Source: a virus. From it: 34,688 nt of DNA. Under the pieces are notes generated by a model, which was given only the letters and a program-made list of their open reading frames with translations, made no database searches and was not told where the DNA came from. Where the stretch lies: positions 1-34,688 of IMG/VR virus record IMGVR_UViG_3300030012_002140. One strand, 5' to 3'. Both the position numbers and the translations under genes were made by a program. Below are positions 21,501-29,487 of the stretch, in pieces (within the stretch, counting starts at the first letter, position 1; each line of letters begins with the position of its first letter).

Positions 21501-21975
21501 ATGCTTCTACTATCTTCACAAAATGGTCTACAGTGCCTTTACCACGCGCAGTGTTGTAATACTGCTTCCATTGACGAGCCTGATCTAATAATGTCTTTGG
21601 CAGTTTTTGCGGTACTCTGCGCCAATGCAATCTGCAAAAGGCAATTTGTGCTTTTACATTATACGTTAAAATAATGCGCCAAGCATCTTCATTAGGACTC
21701 GTAAAAAAACGCCAGTCCAACATACATGCATTTGCTACCTCACGCATCAGATCTTCTCTATACGCGAGGTAGTTTTTGCATATATCAACGGCATTGTGTG
21801 GTTCGCACTGGAAGAATCCACGTGCTACATTATTCCCACCTTTTTGATATAGGTACTCATACTTTGATTCAACAAGGCCAGTATTATATACAAGTGACAC
21901 TGCTTCCTGACTATGCAGGCCAATGTCATGCAATGTCTCATCAATGAGATTTATCATTTGGTCCTTATTGACCAT
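21493..21975 (-). CDS. Lysin / transglycosylase-like peptidoglycan hydrolase, 160 aa
   Basis: N-T-G-L-V-E-S-K-Y with Glu36, then G-G-N-N-V-A-R-G-F-F-Q-C-E-P, C-K-N-Y-L-A-Y-R, and a C-terminal W-K-Q-Y-Y-N-T-A-R-G-K-G-T. I recognise this as the phage family in which 'E-S', 'A-x-G-x-F-Q-x-E-P' and 'Y-Y-N-T-x-x-G-K-G' recur, of the lysozyme/lytic transglycosylase superfamily. Glu36 is the expected general acid. It would cleave peptidoglycan for lysis. The membrane protein directly upstream could be its holin. No signal peptide is visible. Confidence 0.72.
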   Translation of the reverse strand: MVNKDQMINLIDETLHDIGLHSQEAVSLVYNTGLVESKYEYLYQKGGNNVARGFFQCEPHNAVDICKNYLAYREDLMREVANACMLDWRFFTSPNEDAWRIILTYNVKAQIAFCRLHWRRVPQKLPKTLLDQARQWKQYYNTARGKGTVDHFVKIVEAYG

Positions 21976-22209
21976 TTAGAACTTCCACACTAATCTGCCA
22001 ATAGCAACGATAACATCCATACATTCTTTAGCAATAGCCTGCTGTTCTTGCTTAGATATCTTACCATCTTTTTTAGCATCGTGATATTTCTGCGCTACTT
22101 CTTTTATTTCTTTAATTAGTGGTCTATAACGCACAGCAGTAACTGTTCCTACTGCACCTAAGATAATTACTAGCATATATGCTGCATTACTAAGTGATAA
22201 CCATTCCAT
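21976..22209 (-). CDS. Membrane protein, candidate holin, 77 aa
   Basis: One clear membrane segment (A-Y-M-L-V-I-I-L-G-A-V-G-T-V-T-A-V near 10-26), then a charged cytoplasmic helix with H-D-A-K-K-D-G-K-I-S-K-Q-E-Q-Q-A-I-A-K-E, ending in an aromatic V-W-K-F. It is adjacent to the lysin with no gap. One membrane helix plus charged tail fits a class III-like holin, but the phage carries several similar small membrane proteins nearby, so the assignment is tentative. Confidence 0.5.
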   Translation of the reverse strand: MEWLSLSNAAYMLVIILGAVGTVTAVRYRPLIKEIKEVAQKYHDAKKDGKISKQEQQAIAKECMDVIVAIGRLVWKF

Positions 22210-22210
22210 A

Positions 22211-22450
22211 TTATTTTCTTTCCTTAAGTATTTGTTTTATTTCATCGATGTCTTGCATAATAACATCAAGTTTGTAATTAACCAAATCTTCATCAGCTTC
22301 GTATTGGCGTGTGTCTATTTTAAGCTCTAATTCCTTTTTTATGCTACTAACATCTGATTTCATAAAACCAAAAGCAAGTGTCATAGAAGCAATAAGCACT
22401 ACTATTGTAATAACATTCTCGATAGATACATTGGTATTTAACTTTACCAT
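22211..22450 (-). CDS. Membrane-anchored coiled-coil protein, 79 aa
   Basis: Residues 11-28 are one membrane segment (E-N-V-I-T-I-V-V-L-I-A-S-M-T-L-A-F-G), and residues 30-79 form a charged coiled coil with repeated I-K-K-E-L-E-L-K-I and D-E-I-K-Q-I-L-K-E. Same design as the proteins at 22692, 22967 and 23731: a short N-terminus, a membrane segment and a long cytoplasmic or periplasmic coiled coil. Spanin-like behaviour is possible but no lipobox is present here. Confidence 0.6.
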   Translation of the reverse strand: MVKLNTNVSIENVITIVVLIASMTLAFGFMKSDVSSIKKELELKIDTRQYEADEDLVNYKLDVIMQDIDEIKQILKERK

Positions 22451-22695
22451 TTTTTACAACTCCAGTAACGTGCGGTAAGCTTATTCTTACCAGCAGGCGT
22501 ATCACATTTATGTCTGGCCCTAAAAGATTTACGCCTAGCAGGACTGCTTTTTTTAATACGCATATTTGGGTCGCCATAACGTATTAACTTTACTTTCTTG
22601 CCCACTTTAGCAAGTACTGCAAACTTTTTACGCTTACCTGGTGTGCGTTTTGGTTTATTGTAACCACTAAATCTTTCACCGCGATATGTAATCAT
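22444..22695 (-). CDS. Basic structural-type protein, R-F-S-G-Y-N-K-P family, 83 aa
   Basis: Starts M-I-T-Y-R-G-E-R-F-S-G-Y-N-K-P-K-R-T-P-G and continues A-V-L-A-K-x-G-K-K-V-K-L-I-R-Y-G, S-F-R-A-R-H, A-R-Y-W-S-C-K-K-W. I recognise this as a conserved small phage protein family with the same blocks in many marine phages, without a known function; its high charge suggests DNA or head interaction. It is embedded between membrane coiled-coil genes. Confidence 0.75.
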   Translation of the reverse strand: MITYRGERFSGYNKPKRTPGKRKKFAVLAKVGKKVKLIRYGDPNMRIKKSSPARRKSFRARHKCDTPAGKNKLTARYWSCKKW

Positions 22696-22970
22696 CTATC
22701 TCTTAACCTTTCAACTTCTCGTTCAAGATATTCTATGCGTTGATTTTGCTTGATGTCCGCAGGAATTTCAGCATCTTGATTTTTTTCGGCATCTTCTTCT
22801 AAGTCTATAATGTGTTCTTCATTCATAGCGACTTGATATTCAAGAAAACTAATCCTAGCATTTAATTGCGAATAACCCCATACAAGCATCACAATAAACG
22901 TTACTGCTTGTATAATCATTGGCAGTGAAATACTTAATGCACTAGAATCAGATATTGCTTCTGACTTCAC
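22692..22970 (-). CDS. Membrane-anchored coiled-coil protein, 92 aa
   Basis: One membrane segment at about 13-31 (L-S-I-S-L-P-M-I-I-Q-A-V-T-F-I-V-M-L-V), then a coiled coil of about 55 residues rich in Glu/Arg/Asn, ending R-E-V-E-R-L-R-D-R. Four-base overlaps with both neighbours. Same architecture as the proteins at 22211, 22967 and 23731. Confidence 0.6.
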   Translation of the reverse strand: MKSEAISDSSALSISLPMIIQAVTFIVMLVWGYSQLNARISFLEYQVAMNEEHIIDLEEDAEKNQDAEIPADIKQNQRIEYLEREVERLRDR

Positions 22971-23293
22971 TTTGAACCACCATTGTTCTTGCCTTGCAAG
23001 TATGCAACGCTCTTACTTAAATCTTCTAAGTTTTCATCTTGCCTGTCAAACTTGCGATCTATCTTGTCATTGATAGATCCTTTAAAAGTATTAATAGAGT
23101 CAATTAACTTGATACAGATGTTTTGCGTATTGCTTAGTTCTGCGCTCATTTTGCTCAAATCAGAGCGTATAGACTCTAGGTCATCTGTTTGCTCTTTTTG
23201 ACTATTAACTAAATTCATCAGCAAGTATCCGAATAAAATACATACCATCCCAGCACTGCCTAGCTGAATATAAAGTTCCGCAAGTTCTGTCAT
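22967..23293 (-). CDS. Membrane-anchored coiled-coil protein, 108 aa
   Basis: Membrane segment near 12-29 (S-A-G-M-V-C-I-L-F-G-Y-L-L-M-N-L-V), then a long coiled coil (E-S-I-R-S-D-L-S-K-M-S-A-E-L-S, D-K-I-D-R-K-F-D-R-Q-D-E-N-L). Four-base overlap with each neighbour, so translated in one chain. Could form a trimeric or tetrameric rod near the membrane or be a spanin-like or lysis-inhibition component. Confidence 0.6.
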   Translation of the reverse strand: MTELAELYIQLGSAGMVCILFGYLLMNLVNSQKEQTDDLESIRSDLSKMSAELSNTQNICIKLIDSINTFKGSINDKIDRKFDRQDENLEDLSKSVAYLQGKNNGGSK

Positions 23294-23538
23294 CTAGCTC
23301 TTCTCACTTTCGCTCTAGTTGATTTACTGTATTTAGCACGCTGCTTACCTCGTTTGCTTGCAGCACGCTTTCGTCTGTTCTCATATGCCTTTTGTGATGG
23401 TGTTAAGGATGCACGTACACTAGCAGGAAGATATCTACCGCGCTTTCTACGAGGCTTTTTGCTGTCTTTTGGGTTGACATATCCCCAGTTCTGTTTTGTC
23501 CATTTTTTGAGGCTTTTTTGTGATTTTTTAAGTGCCAT
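23290..23538 (-). CDS. Very basic protein, 82 aa
   Basis: Arg/Lys make up close to half of the residues (K-K-P-R-R-K-R-G-R, R-K-R-A-A-S-K-R-G-K-Q-R-A-K), with S-L-T-P-S-Q-K-A-Y-E-N-R-R in the middle. Histone- or protamine-like composition; probably nucleic-acid binding. A similar but shorter basic protein follows at 23538-23729. No domain recognised. Confidence 0.6.
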   Translation of the reverse strand: MALKKSQKSLKKWTKQNWGYVNPKDSKKPRRKRGRYLPASVRASLTPSQKAYENRRKRAASKRGKQRAKYSKSTRAKVRRAR

Positions 23539-23729
23539 TATCTGTATCCACCACCAGCTTTTTTATATGCTCGCGCTAACATCTGGGCCTTACGACCACT
23601 CCACTTTCCAGCAGGCCCGCCCTTGCTTCCTGCTTTTATGCGATAAAATAGTCTTTTGCGTAAAGCAGGCTTTGTATAATTACCAGCTTCGTTTACGCGT
23701 GATCTTGTTCGCTTTTTCTTACGTGGCAT
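23538..23729 (-). CDS. Very basic protein, 63 aa
   Basis: M-P-R-K-K-K-R-T-R-S-R-V-N-E-A-G-N-Y-T-K-P-x-x-R-K-R-L-F, then K-A-G-S-K-G-G-P-A-G-K-W-S-G-R-K-A-Q-M-L-A-R-A-Y-K-K-A-G-G-G-Y. The 'G-N-Y-T-K-P-x-x-R-K-R-L' and 'G-x-x-G-K-W-S-A-R-K-A-Q-x-L-A' blocks are familiar from small phage proteins near structural genes. Probable DNA- or head-associated protein. Confidence 0.7.
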   Translation of the reverse strand: MPRKKKRTRSRVNEAGNYTKPALRKRLFYRIKAGSKGGPAGKWSGRKAQMLARAYKKAGGGYR

Positions 23730-23730
23730 T

Positions 23731-24045
23731 TTATTTCTTTCTTTTTAATATATTTAATGGATTAAGATCAATCTCCAGCGACTTTTTATACCAAGCTTCA
23801 ATTTCTTTCATCTCAGCATCATGTATTGACTTGAGGTCAGCAACTCGTTGCTCAAGTTCGTCAATTCTTCTGTCATTGTCTCTAATTGACTGCGTAATCT
23901 CATTGTACGTATAAACAAGTCCAGCGATGAGAACAATACCTTGCAAAAGCCACTTAGCGTTGATATGCAAAGACAAATTATCATCAACGATTCCAGCTTT
24001 GTAGCTCCGCGCTGTTTGTGGATTGTAACTCTTTTCATCGCTCAT
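23731..24045 (-). CDS. Membrane-anchored coiled-coil protein, 104 aa
   Basis: N-terminal 30 residues polar, membrane segment at about 32-48 (K-W-L-L-Q-G-I-V-L-I-A-G-L-V-Y-T-Y), then a coiled coil R-R-I-D-E-L-E-Q-R-V-A-D-L-K-S-I-H. Same membrane-plus-coil plan as three neighbours. It starts in an ATGA overlap with the lipoprotein-like gene upstream. Confidence 0.6.
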   Translation of the reverse strand: MSDEKSYNPQTARSYKAGIVDDNLSLHINAKWLLQGIVLIAGLVYTYNEITQSIRDNDRRIDELEQRVADLKSIHDAEMKEIEAWYKKSLEIDLNPLNILKRKK

Positions 24046-24161
24046 ACCTCATAACCAGCTATGGACCATCCACCATCACAGCTACCAAGCAACACTAAAC
24101 CGCCTAGCACAATAATTAAAAATGCTAGTATAGAAACGTAATCTTTCCAGTCTTCATTCAA
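24042..24161 (-). CDS. Short membrane or lipoprotein-like peptide, 39 aa
   Basis: TTG start at 24161, overlapping the upstream stop. M-N-E-D-W-K-D-Y, then about 15 hydrophobic residues ending L-V-L-L-G-S-C, then a G-G-W-rich tail. L-G-S-C is close to a lipobox, so a small lipoprotein, such as an outer-membrane spanin subunit, is possible. Coupling through TTG..ATGA overlaps on both sides is the main support. Confidence 0.45.
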   Translation of the reverse strand: MNEDWKDYVSILAFLIIVLGGLVLLGSCDGGWSIAGYEV

Positions 24162-24486
24162 TGTCTGATGTCCAATCTGTTCCAGCTAATATGCTCATAA
24201 TTTGACTGTGAGAGTATTTTTCATATGAAGCAAATACTTCAGGATCGTTACCAGGCTCATTGTCGCAAGCAAACTTTAGTAATGCTTTTGAGCTATCTCC
24301 AGTCTCGCCATTGTTTTTTCTAAGTGTTTCTTTGCTAGATTGTATAGCGTTGTCGATAAGATTATTAGAGCCATCTTCTTCATTGTCAGCTGCATCAATA
24401 TCTGCAACTGGCACGATCATATATGCCCTGTTTACCCACCTACCACTATAGTCATCTGACCATCTGTTTGTTACTTCTTCACTCAT
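24154..24486 (-). CDS. Acidic hypothetical protein, 110 aa
   Basis: Acidic and Asn/Asp-rich (D-A-A-D-N-E-E-D-G-S-N-N), with N-R-A-Y-M-I-V-P-V at residues 19-27. The C-terminus has S-S-K-A-L-L-K-F-A-C-D-N-E and S-H-S-Q-I-M-S-I-L-A. No family recognised. Follows the LamG protein gene after a 9-base gap and may be its chaperone, as small proteins after long fibre genes often are (inference). Confidence 0.55.
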   Translation of the reverse strand: MSEEVTNRWSDDYSGRWVNRAYMIVPVADIDAADNEEDGSNNLIDNAIQSSKETLRKNNGETGDSSKALLKFACDNEPGNDPEVFASYEKYSHSQIMSILAGTDWTSDIE

Positions 24487-24495
24487 AATTTTCCT

Positions 24496-27400
24496 CTAAG
24501 GTGTTGTTGTTGAACGATTAGTATCACCTTTTGCATAGCCATTAGGTTCTGCGTTTGGTGAACTTTTTAAATCTCCTGCATCTGCATTTGTTGGAGTTCC
24601 ATGATTTGAGTTTCCACTTCTATCATATATGGTGCTTATTGAATCAGATAATCCTGTTTTACTATCAAGCGATGACATTGCCCAATAGCCTAGTAAGTTA
24701 TCTGAGTAGCTATCAAGTAAGTTGCCATGTCTGCCTAAAGTGTAGATTGCATTCACTTCAATTTCTGAAAGTGCCTTATTAAAAATATTTACACTTCCTA
24801 CAGAACCTGTAGATGAATGACCAGAACTATTTATAGCTCTTCCAATTTTAAAAGTCCCAGAAGTAGATGCAGTTGTTGCAGGTATAGTATTACCATAGTT
24901 AGAGCTTTGCTTAACGCCATTTATATATAAATTTAATCTTGTTGCATTATCAGCTTGAGTACCATCATAAACCATAGCTATATGATTCCAATCTGTTCCC
25001 GATAAAGAAGCATAAGCCCAAGCTCCACCACTACCTGTACCCACATTAGCATATAAAACACCATCAATATCTAAATTCAAACCAACTCTATCATTTAAAC
25101 CTGTGCTTTTTTCAAAAGTTATTCTATCATTTGATTCTAATCTTTTTGCCCAACCCATTACAGTAATTTTAGCCACTCCATCCATTTCATCAATATCACC
25201 ACAATCAATATATTGGTCAGTTCCATCAAATTCTATAAAGTTATACGCAGAGTTTACTCCTGTGAGAAAGGATTGGTCTGGTAGAACTGAGGAATAGACT
25301 AGATCAGCAGAGTCTTGATTAGTCATTGTGCCGACATGGCCTTGTATAGGCTTAACAGAAACATTATCTATAGAACCTGTAAATGAACCACCACCAAAAA
25401 TAATATTACCATTAAATGAGCTTTCTAAATAGATACCCTCAACATAAGAACCTACTGCTGTAAACTCTGTTAAATGTGAATCGCTAAAACTATCTTGCCC
25501 ACCACCATACACTTTTAATGTTCCACTCGTGTAATCAGTAATATCAAAAGATATGAAATACATTCCTGTTAATGAACTTCCTATATCTTGAAATAATGCA
25601 GTTGTACCACCACTACTAAAATTTGCTTTTCCACCAGATATAGTAACACTTGATTTTGTCCAATTTGAATCTGCATCAAATGTTCCGTTAGTAATTTCTT
25701 CTACACCTAATATAGGCTCATTTACATCTATGATGGCAGGAAAAGTGTCTGATACTTCTGATTGTAGGACTTCTTTGACTGAAAAAGCAGTTACTTCTCC
25801 ATCACAACTTCCAAGTCTTATTATTCTTATAAATGTAGATACTGCTTCAAAATGACCTGTATATGTACCTTCTGATTTTCCATTTGCTGTAAAAAAAGTA
25901 GTACCACCATTATTAAAATTAAAATCATCATCAGTTAAATTTGCCAAAGTAATAGAGTATTTATACATTTTACCAGAAGTAGTAACATCAGCTAATTGAG
26001 CATATATTGCACTACCATCTGATTGTATTCTTAATCCACCTGCTGAACCTTGAGATATATTATTACCTGCATCATCATCACCCACTACTGTCCAACCATC
26101 AGGAACATCACCTGTAAAGTTTGAAAAAGTAGGATTTGGATTTAACTCACCACCCAACTCTTCTGAACTATTCTCAAATGCACCCATGTCATAACCTGCA
26201 ACCATTTGCTGTACTATGTCATCTGATGCACCATTTGTGATAGTACCATCGTTTGAGTTAGAACTTGAATCTGCTATGGTAGGATATGCCTTACTTGTGT
26301 CATCCCCCATTCTCCAATAACCTACTAACCCAGACTCAGAACTCTCGTTGTAGGTAATACCCTTGCTATACAGAGCGTAAACTTCTTCTGCTGATTTAAC
26401 ACTTGAATAATAAGCTACACTTGAAATTGAACCACTTGTAAACTGCCCACCACTGTATTTACCAATTAATATATCTCCTGCTGTAAATGCTATTGCACTA
26501 CCATCTAAATCTAAAACACCATTTCTATATACTTTTGTGCCACTTGAATCTGCTGTAATTGCTATATGAGTCCACTCATTAGCTACAAACGATGTAGTGG
26601 AATTTTGACCTGCAACTCCACTTTTATTAACATGGACTTTATTTCCATTTGATTTACTAATTAATAAATCGCCACATTGAATAAAGGTTCTATAACTACT
26701 ATCTGCAACAGTTGCAACCCACATTGTAAATGTTAAAGCTGATGGTGTTAAAGAACTTGATATATTAATGAAATCATTACTACCATCAAAATCCACTACA
26801 GAAAAGCGATTGTCTCGCATGGGGGTAAATCTGCTCTTTGCCATCTGTGAAATGGTTTGAGCATCAAGTGTAGTATTAAATAAAGCTAAATTAGATATTG
26901 CACCATCAAAATATGCACTTGCAGACCTTGCAAAATGATTAAATGTGAAAGTACCCGATTGTGTTGCAGAACTACCTGTATAATCTCCATTAACATACCA
27001 TTTTAAGGCATCGCTACTATCTCTTGTAATTGCTAAATGAATCCACTTATCTGCAACTAATACATTTCCCGTTCCATAAGTTGCACCTGCACTTGCAATT
27101 CTTATAGCTACATTTTGAGAAAACTGTCTTATATAATTTGAATCTCCTGTAGTAGTCCCTAATATACCAACACCACTATCTGTAACATTGTTTGGTCTTA
27201 TCCACATAGACACACTAAATACACCTGTAAAACTTTGAGTAACTCCTGCGATGTGGTCATCCGTACCATCAAAGTCTGTATAGAAGTCCTGTCTTGCGAT
27301 TGCAGTATTAGATTCTGGTTCTGCTTTGTCTCCTGCTCTGAGCCATAGTTTAAGATTGGAAGTTCTATCTGTAGCGTAAGTTGATGCCTTAGAAAAATCA

Positions 27401-27996
27401 ACTGGCTTAGAGGCGATCTTTGCTATATCTGAGGCACTTAAAGCAGTATCCCAAATTGCTACTTCGTCAATGAGTCCTTCAAAAGTATTACTTAAGTTAT
27501 AATATGCACCTATTAAAGTTTTTAAATTGCTAAAATCAAAATCAAGTGGAAAAGTAGGTGATTGTCCACTTGTTAATTCTTGATCTACTCCATTTAAATA
27601 AACTTTGTTATTTGCTTCAACACTAGCATCAATAACAAAAGCTATGTGTTTCCAATCTGTACTTGCATCTGTTAAAGCAAATGTATATCTATCACTAAAT
27701 GCGTCATTAATGTGAAAAATTATTCTATTGCTTGTTCCTGCATATATATTTACTTCTCCATATCCATTAAAATTTCCTATATAAAAAAGACCACCACTTG
27801 TTTCAACAGACGGGTTATATTTTACCCACATTGAAATAGTTAAAGTTCCTGTATAATTATTGCCAAGTGTGTTACCAAGTGAAGTCCCACAATCTAAATA
27901 ATCATTAGAACCATCGAAATTGAAGGAATATTTGTTGGGGAATGCTAAAAGCGCATTGCCTGCGGTAAGCAGATTGCCTAATTGTAGATTAGGCAT
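24496..27996 (-). CDS. Large LamG-repeat adhesion / fibre protein, 1166 aa
   Basis: Four concanavalin-A-like LamG domains, each opening with F-D-G-x-x-D-x-I/L-x-C/I and a T-x-S/T-M-W-V/I strand and closing with a G-x-I-S/D-x-V/L-A segment. They start near residues 24, 238, 402 and 920. Between domains 3 and 4 are carbohydrate-binding-module-like stretches (residues about 560-900, with N-P-T-F-S-N-F and G-T-F-D-A-D-S-N-W). LamG sandwiches bind sugars or proteins; here host receptor recognition or capsid-surface decoration is likely. It is by far the largest gene and lies in the head gene region rather than beside the tail tip. Confidence 0.85.
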   Translation of the reverse strand: MPNLQLGNLLTAGNALLAFPNKYSFNFDGSNDYLDCGTSLGNTLGNNYTGTLTISMWVKYNPSVETSGGLFYIGNFNGYGEVNIYAGTSNRIIFHINDAFSDRYTFALTDASTDWKHIAFVIDASVEANNKVYLNGVDQELTSGQSPTFPLDFDFSNLKTLIGAYYNLSNTFEGLIDEVAIWDTALSASDIAKIASKPVDFSKASTYATDRTSNLKLWLRAGDKAEPESNTAIARQDFYTDFDGTDDHIAGVTQSFTGVFSVSMWIRPNNVTDSGVGILGTTTGDSNYIRQFSQNVAIRIASAGATYGTGNVLVADKWIHLAITRDSSDALKWYVNGDYTGSSATQSGTFTFNHFARSASAYFDGAISNLALFNTTLDAQTISQMAKSRFTPMRDNRFSVVDFDGSNDFINISSSLTPSALTFTMWVATVADSSYRTFIQCGDLLISKSNGNKVHVNKSGVAGQNSTTSFVANEWTHIAITADSSGTKVYRNGVLDLDGSAIAFTAGDILIGKYSGGQFTSGSISSVAYYSSVKSAEEVYALYSKGITYNESSESGLVGYWRMGDDTSKAYPTIADSSSNSNDGTITNGASDDIVQQMVAGYDMGAFENSSEELGGELNPNPTFSNFTGDVPDGWTVVGDDDAGNNISQGSAGGLRIQSDGSAIYAQLADVTTSGKMYKYSITLANLTDDDFNFNNGGTTFFTANGKSEGTYTGHFEAVSTFIRIIRLGSCDGEVTAFSVKEVLQSEVSDTFPAIIDVNEPILGVEEITNGTFDADSNWTKSSVTISGGKANFSSGGTTALFQDIGSSLTGMYFISFDITDYTSGTLKVYGGGQDSFSDSHLTEFTAVGSYVEGIYLESSFNGNIIFGGGSFTGSIDNVSVKPIQGHVGTMTNQDSADLVYSSVLPDQSFLTGVNSAYNFIEFDGTDQYIDCGDIDEMDGVAKITVMGWAKRLESNDRITFEKSTGLNDRVGLNLDIDGVLYANVGTGSGGAWAYASLSGTDWNHIAMVYDGTQADNATRLNLYINGVKQSSNYGNTIPATTASTSGTFKIGRAINSSGHSSTGSVGSVNIFNKALSEIEVNAIYTLGRHGNLLDSYSDNLLGYWAMSSLDSKTGLSDSISTIYDRSGNSNHGTPTNADAGDLKSSPNAEPNGYAKGDTNRSTTTP

Positions 27997-27999
27997 TGC

Positions 28000-28299
28000 T
28001 TATCCTAAGTATGCGATTACTGAACCACTAGCTAGTGTAAAAGCAGTCCAATCACCAAATATTGTTATTCCAGCAGGAAATTCATTGGAAGTATCGATCG
28101 CATCACCATTACCACCAGCCGTACCAACATAGCTACTGCTTGATGGCGTTAGTGTAGTGAATGTGGATGCAGTAATGAATTGAATCGCAACAATTTTCTT
28201 GCCTGAGATAGCATCTGTACCATCTTCAAAAAGGCAACCATTTTGCCCTAATGATACATTCTGCGATTCTTGAACTGAGTATTTGTGTATGTTTGCCAT
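28000..28299 (-). CDS. Probable virion protein, 99 aa
   Basis: ATG preceded by GGAG. V-Q-E-S-Q-N-V-S-L-G-Q-N-G, then beta strands (K-I-V-A-I-Q-F-I-T-A-S-T-F-T-T-L), S-S-S-S-Y-V-G-T, and F-P-A-G-I-T-I-F-G-D-W-T-A-F, a compact beta-rich fold ending with S-G-S-V-I-A-Y. Position between capsid and LamG protein suggests a head decoration or fibre-attachment protein. No family named with confidence. Confidence 0.55.
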   Translation of the reverse strand: MANIHKYSVQESQNVSLGQNGCLFEDGTDAISGKKIVAIQFITASTFTTLTPSSSSYVGTAGGNGDAIDTSNEFPAGITIFGDWTAFTLASGSVIAYLG

Positions 28300-28341
28300 A
28301 TTTTCTCCATCTCTAAGGTTTGGCGCACCGTGAACGAGACA

Positions 28342-28500
28342 TTAAGATTGTTTTTTCTTAGCCTTTTTCTTGACTTCCTTAACGATCTTTGGCCCACCGA
28401 GCTTATTCTTTTGCACTTCATAGCCTTCATTAACAAGCGCTTGCGCTTTTTCTCTGCTATCTACGTTGCAATAATGATTGTCTTTTTTTAATACTATCAT
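28342..28500 (-). CDS. Small basic protein, 52 aa
   Basis: From ATG 28500 (with AGAAAGA upstream); a longer start at 28563 would overlap the capsid gene stop and is less likely. M-I-V-L-K-K-D-N-H-Y-C-N-V-D-S, then E-K-A-Q-A-L-V-N-E-G-Y-E, then a lysine tail. The 'E-K-A-x-x-L-V-x-x-G-Y-E' block looks like a small HeH/LEM-like or ribbon fold. Function unknown. Confidence 0.55.
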   Translation of the reverse strand: MIVLKKDNHYCNVDSREKAQALVNEGYEVQKNKLGGPKIVKEVKKKAKKKQS

Positions 28501-28522
28501 AATAATCTTTCTATATATTGCA

Positions 28523-28551
28523 CTGGGCGATGACAAACCACCACCGCCCAG
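28523..28551 (-). other. Hairpin in the capsid 3' leader region
   Basis: CTGGGCG (28523-28529) pairs with CGCCCAG (28545-28551) through a 15-base loop, directly after the capsid stop. No T run follows on the minus strand, so it is not a standard terminator. It may act as a 3' stabiliser or processing site for the abundant capsid mRNA. Confidence 0.45.
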
Positions 28552-28562
28552 CATAGTTACCA

Positions 28563-29474
28563 TTACGGATTCAAGAACTCAATTCCTTTAACATGGTTAG
28601 AAGTAGTAGCTACACATCCATAAACGATGTCAGCAACAACTTTAGTACCAAGAAAATCAACTGAATATTCTGATTGTATCCTAATGTCTTGTTGAACAGC
28701 AACTGCAATCGCGCTCTTATGGACTAAATATCCAACATGAGTATTATCAGCAACGTCAGTAGCTATCAATGAGCTAGTGTAGACTGGAATACCAAATAAG
28801 CTTCCAATCTCACCGCGATTCATTGCATCGTTATCTGCACCAAAACCAATACCAGCAGATGAACCAGCAGCGACAAATGCTCTTGAGTTTAGTAGGTCAG
28901 CAAAGATCAATGGATTCACGAAGAATGCACATTCATCTCTTGGAATATCATTAGACATTAATGTTCCAAGTGCTGTTTCAACATCAGCGTTTGACATAGA
29001 ATTATCAGCAGCTAAATCCTGAGTTGTACCTAATCCTTGAAGTTTGGATTCAATTTCTGTATCAACTGCTTTTGATAAAGCATATGCCATAGACTGTGCA
29101 TACTTATCAAATAGCTGTTCATTGGACTGAATCATTGCAATATCTTCAAATAACTTTGCAGCATAAGTATGCTGGTCAATATTTAAAGCAATTCCAGTTT
29201 CAGTGTTTGCAGTGTAAGCAACACCATCGTTTGCAACTTTTCTAGCACTTGCAACTTCTTGGATTGTTGGGATGTTTAGTACGTCACCTCTGCCTTGCAC
29301 CATTGATGAGTAATCATCAAAAAATGGTCTAAAGACAAGGTTCTTTTCAAAGTAGCGATAGATACCATCGGACCACAGTTCAGGTATAAATACATCCAAA
29401 TGCGTTGCATCAGGAGTTAAATCACCAACTGTACTACCTTGGGTAGTATCACCACTAAAATTAGCTAAAGCCAT
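28563..29474 (-). CDS. Major capsid protein, HK97-type fold
   Basis: 303 residues directly after the scaffold gene. L-D-V-F-I-P-E-L-W-S-D-G-I, R-G-D-V-L-N-I-P, A-Y-A-L-S-K-A-V-D-T-E-I-E-S-K-L (spine helix), P-R-D-E-C-A-F-F-V-N-P-L-I-F-A-D-L-L, I-G-S-L-F-G-I-P-V-Y-T-S-S-L, Q-D-I-R-I-Q-S-E-Y-S-V-D-F-L: the family pattern of P22-type/phage coat proteins with HK97 fold. No protease gene is seen beside it, so a separate scaffold is used instead of a cleaved delta domain. Confidence 0.9.
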   Translation of the reverse strand: MALANFSGDTTQGSTVGDLTPDATHLDVFIPELWSDGIYRYFEKNLVFRPFFDDYSSMVQGRGDVLNIPTIQEVASARKVANDGVAYTANTETGIALNIDQHTYAAKLFEDIAMIQSNEQLFDKYAQSMAYALSKAVDTEIESKLQGLGTTQDLAADNSMSNADVETALGTLMSNDIPRDECAFFVNPLIFADLLNSRAFVAAGSSAGIGFGADNDAMNRGEIGSLFGIPVYTSSLIATDVADNTHVGYLVHKSAIAVAVQQDIRIQSEYSVDFLGTKVVADIVYGCVATTSNHVKGIEFLNP

Positions 29475-29487
29475 AATTTAGACTTCC

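Noticed and set aside
23354-23914. Plus-strand 186-residue open frame
   Set aside because: It is antisense to basic and membrane genes with well-formed starts and overlaps; Arg/Lys-rich codons give open, hydrophobic antisense frames.
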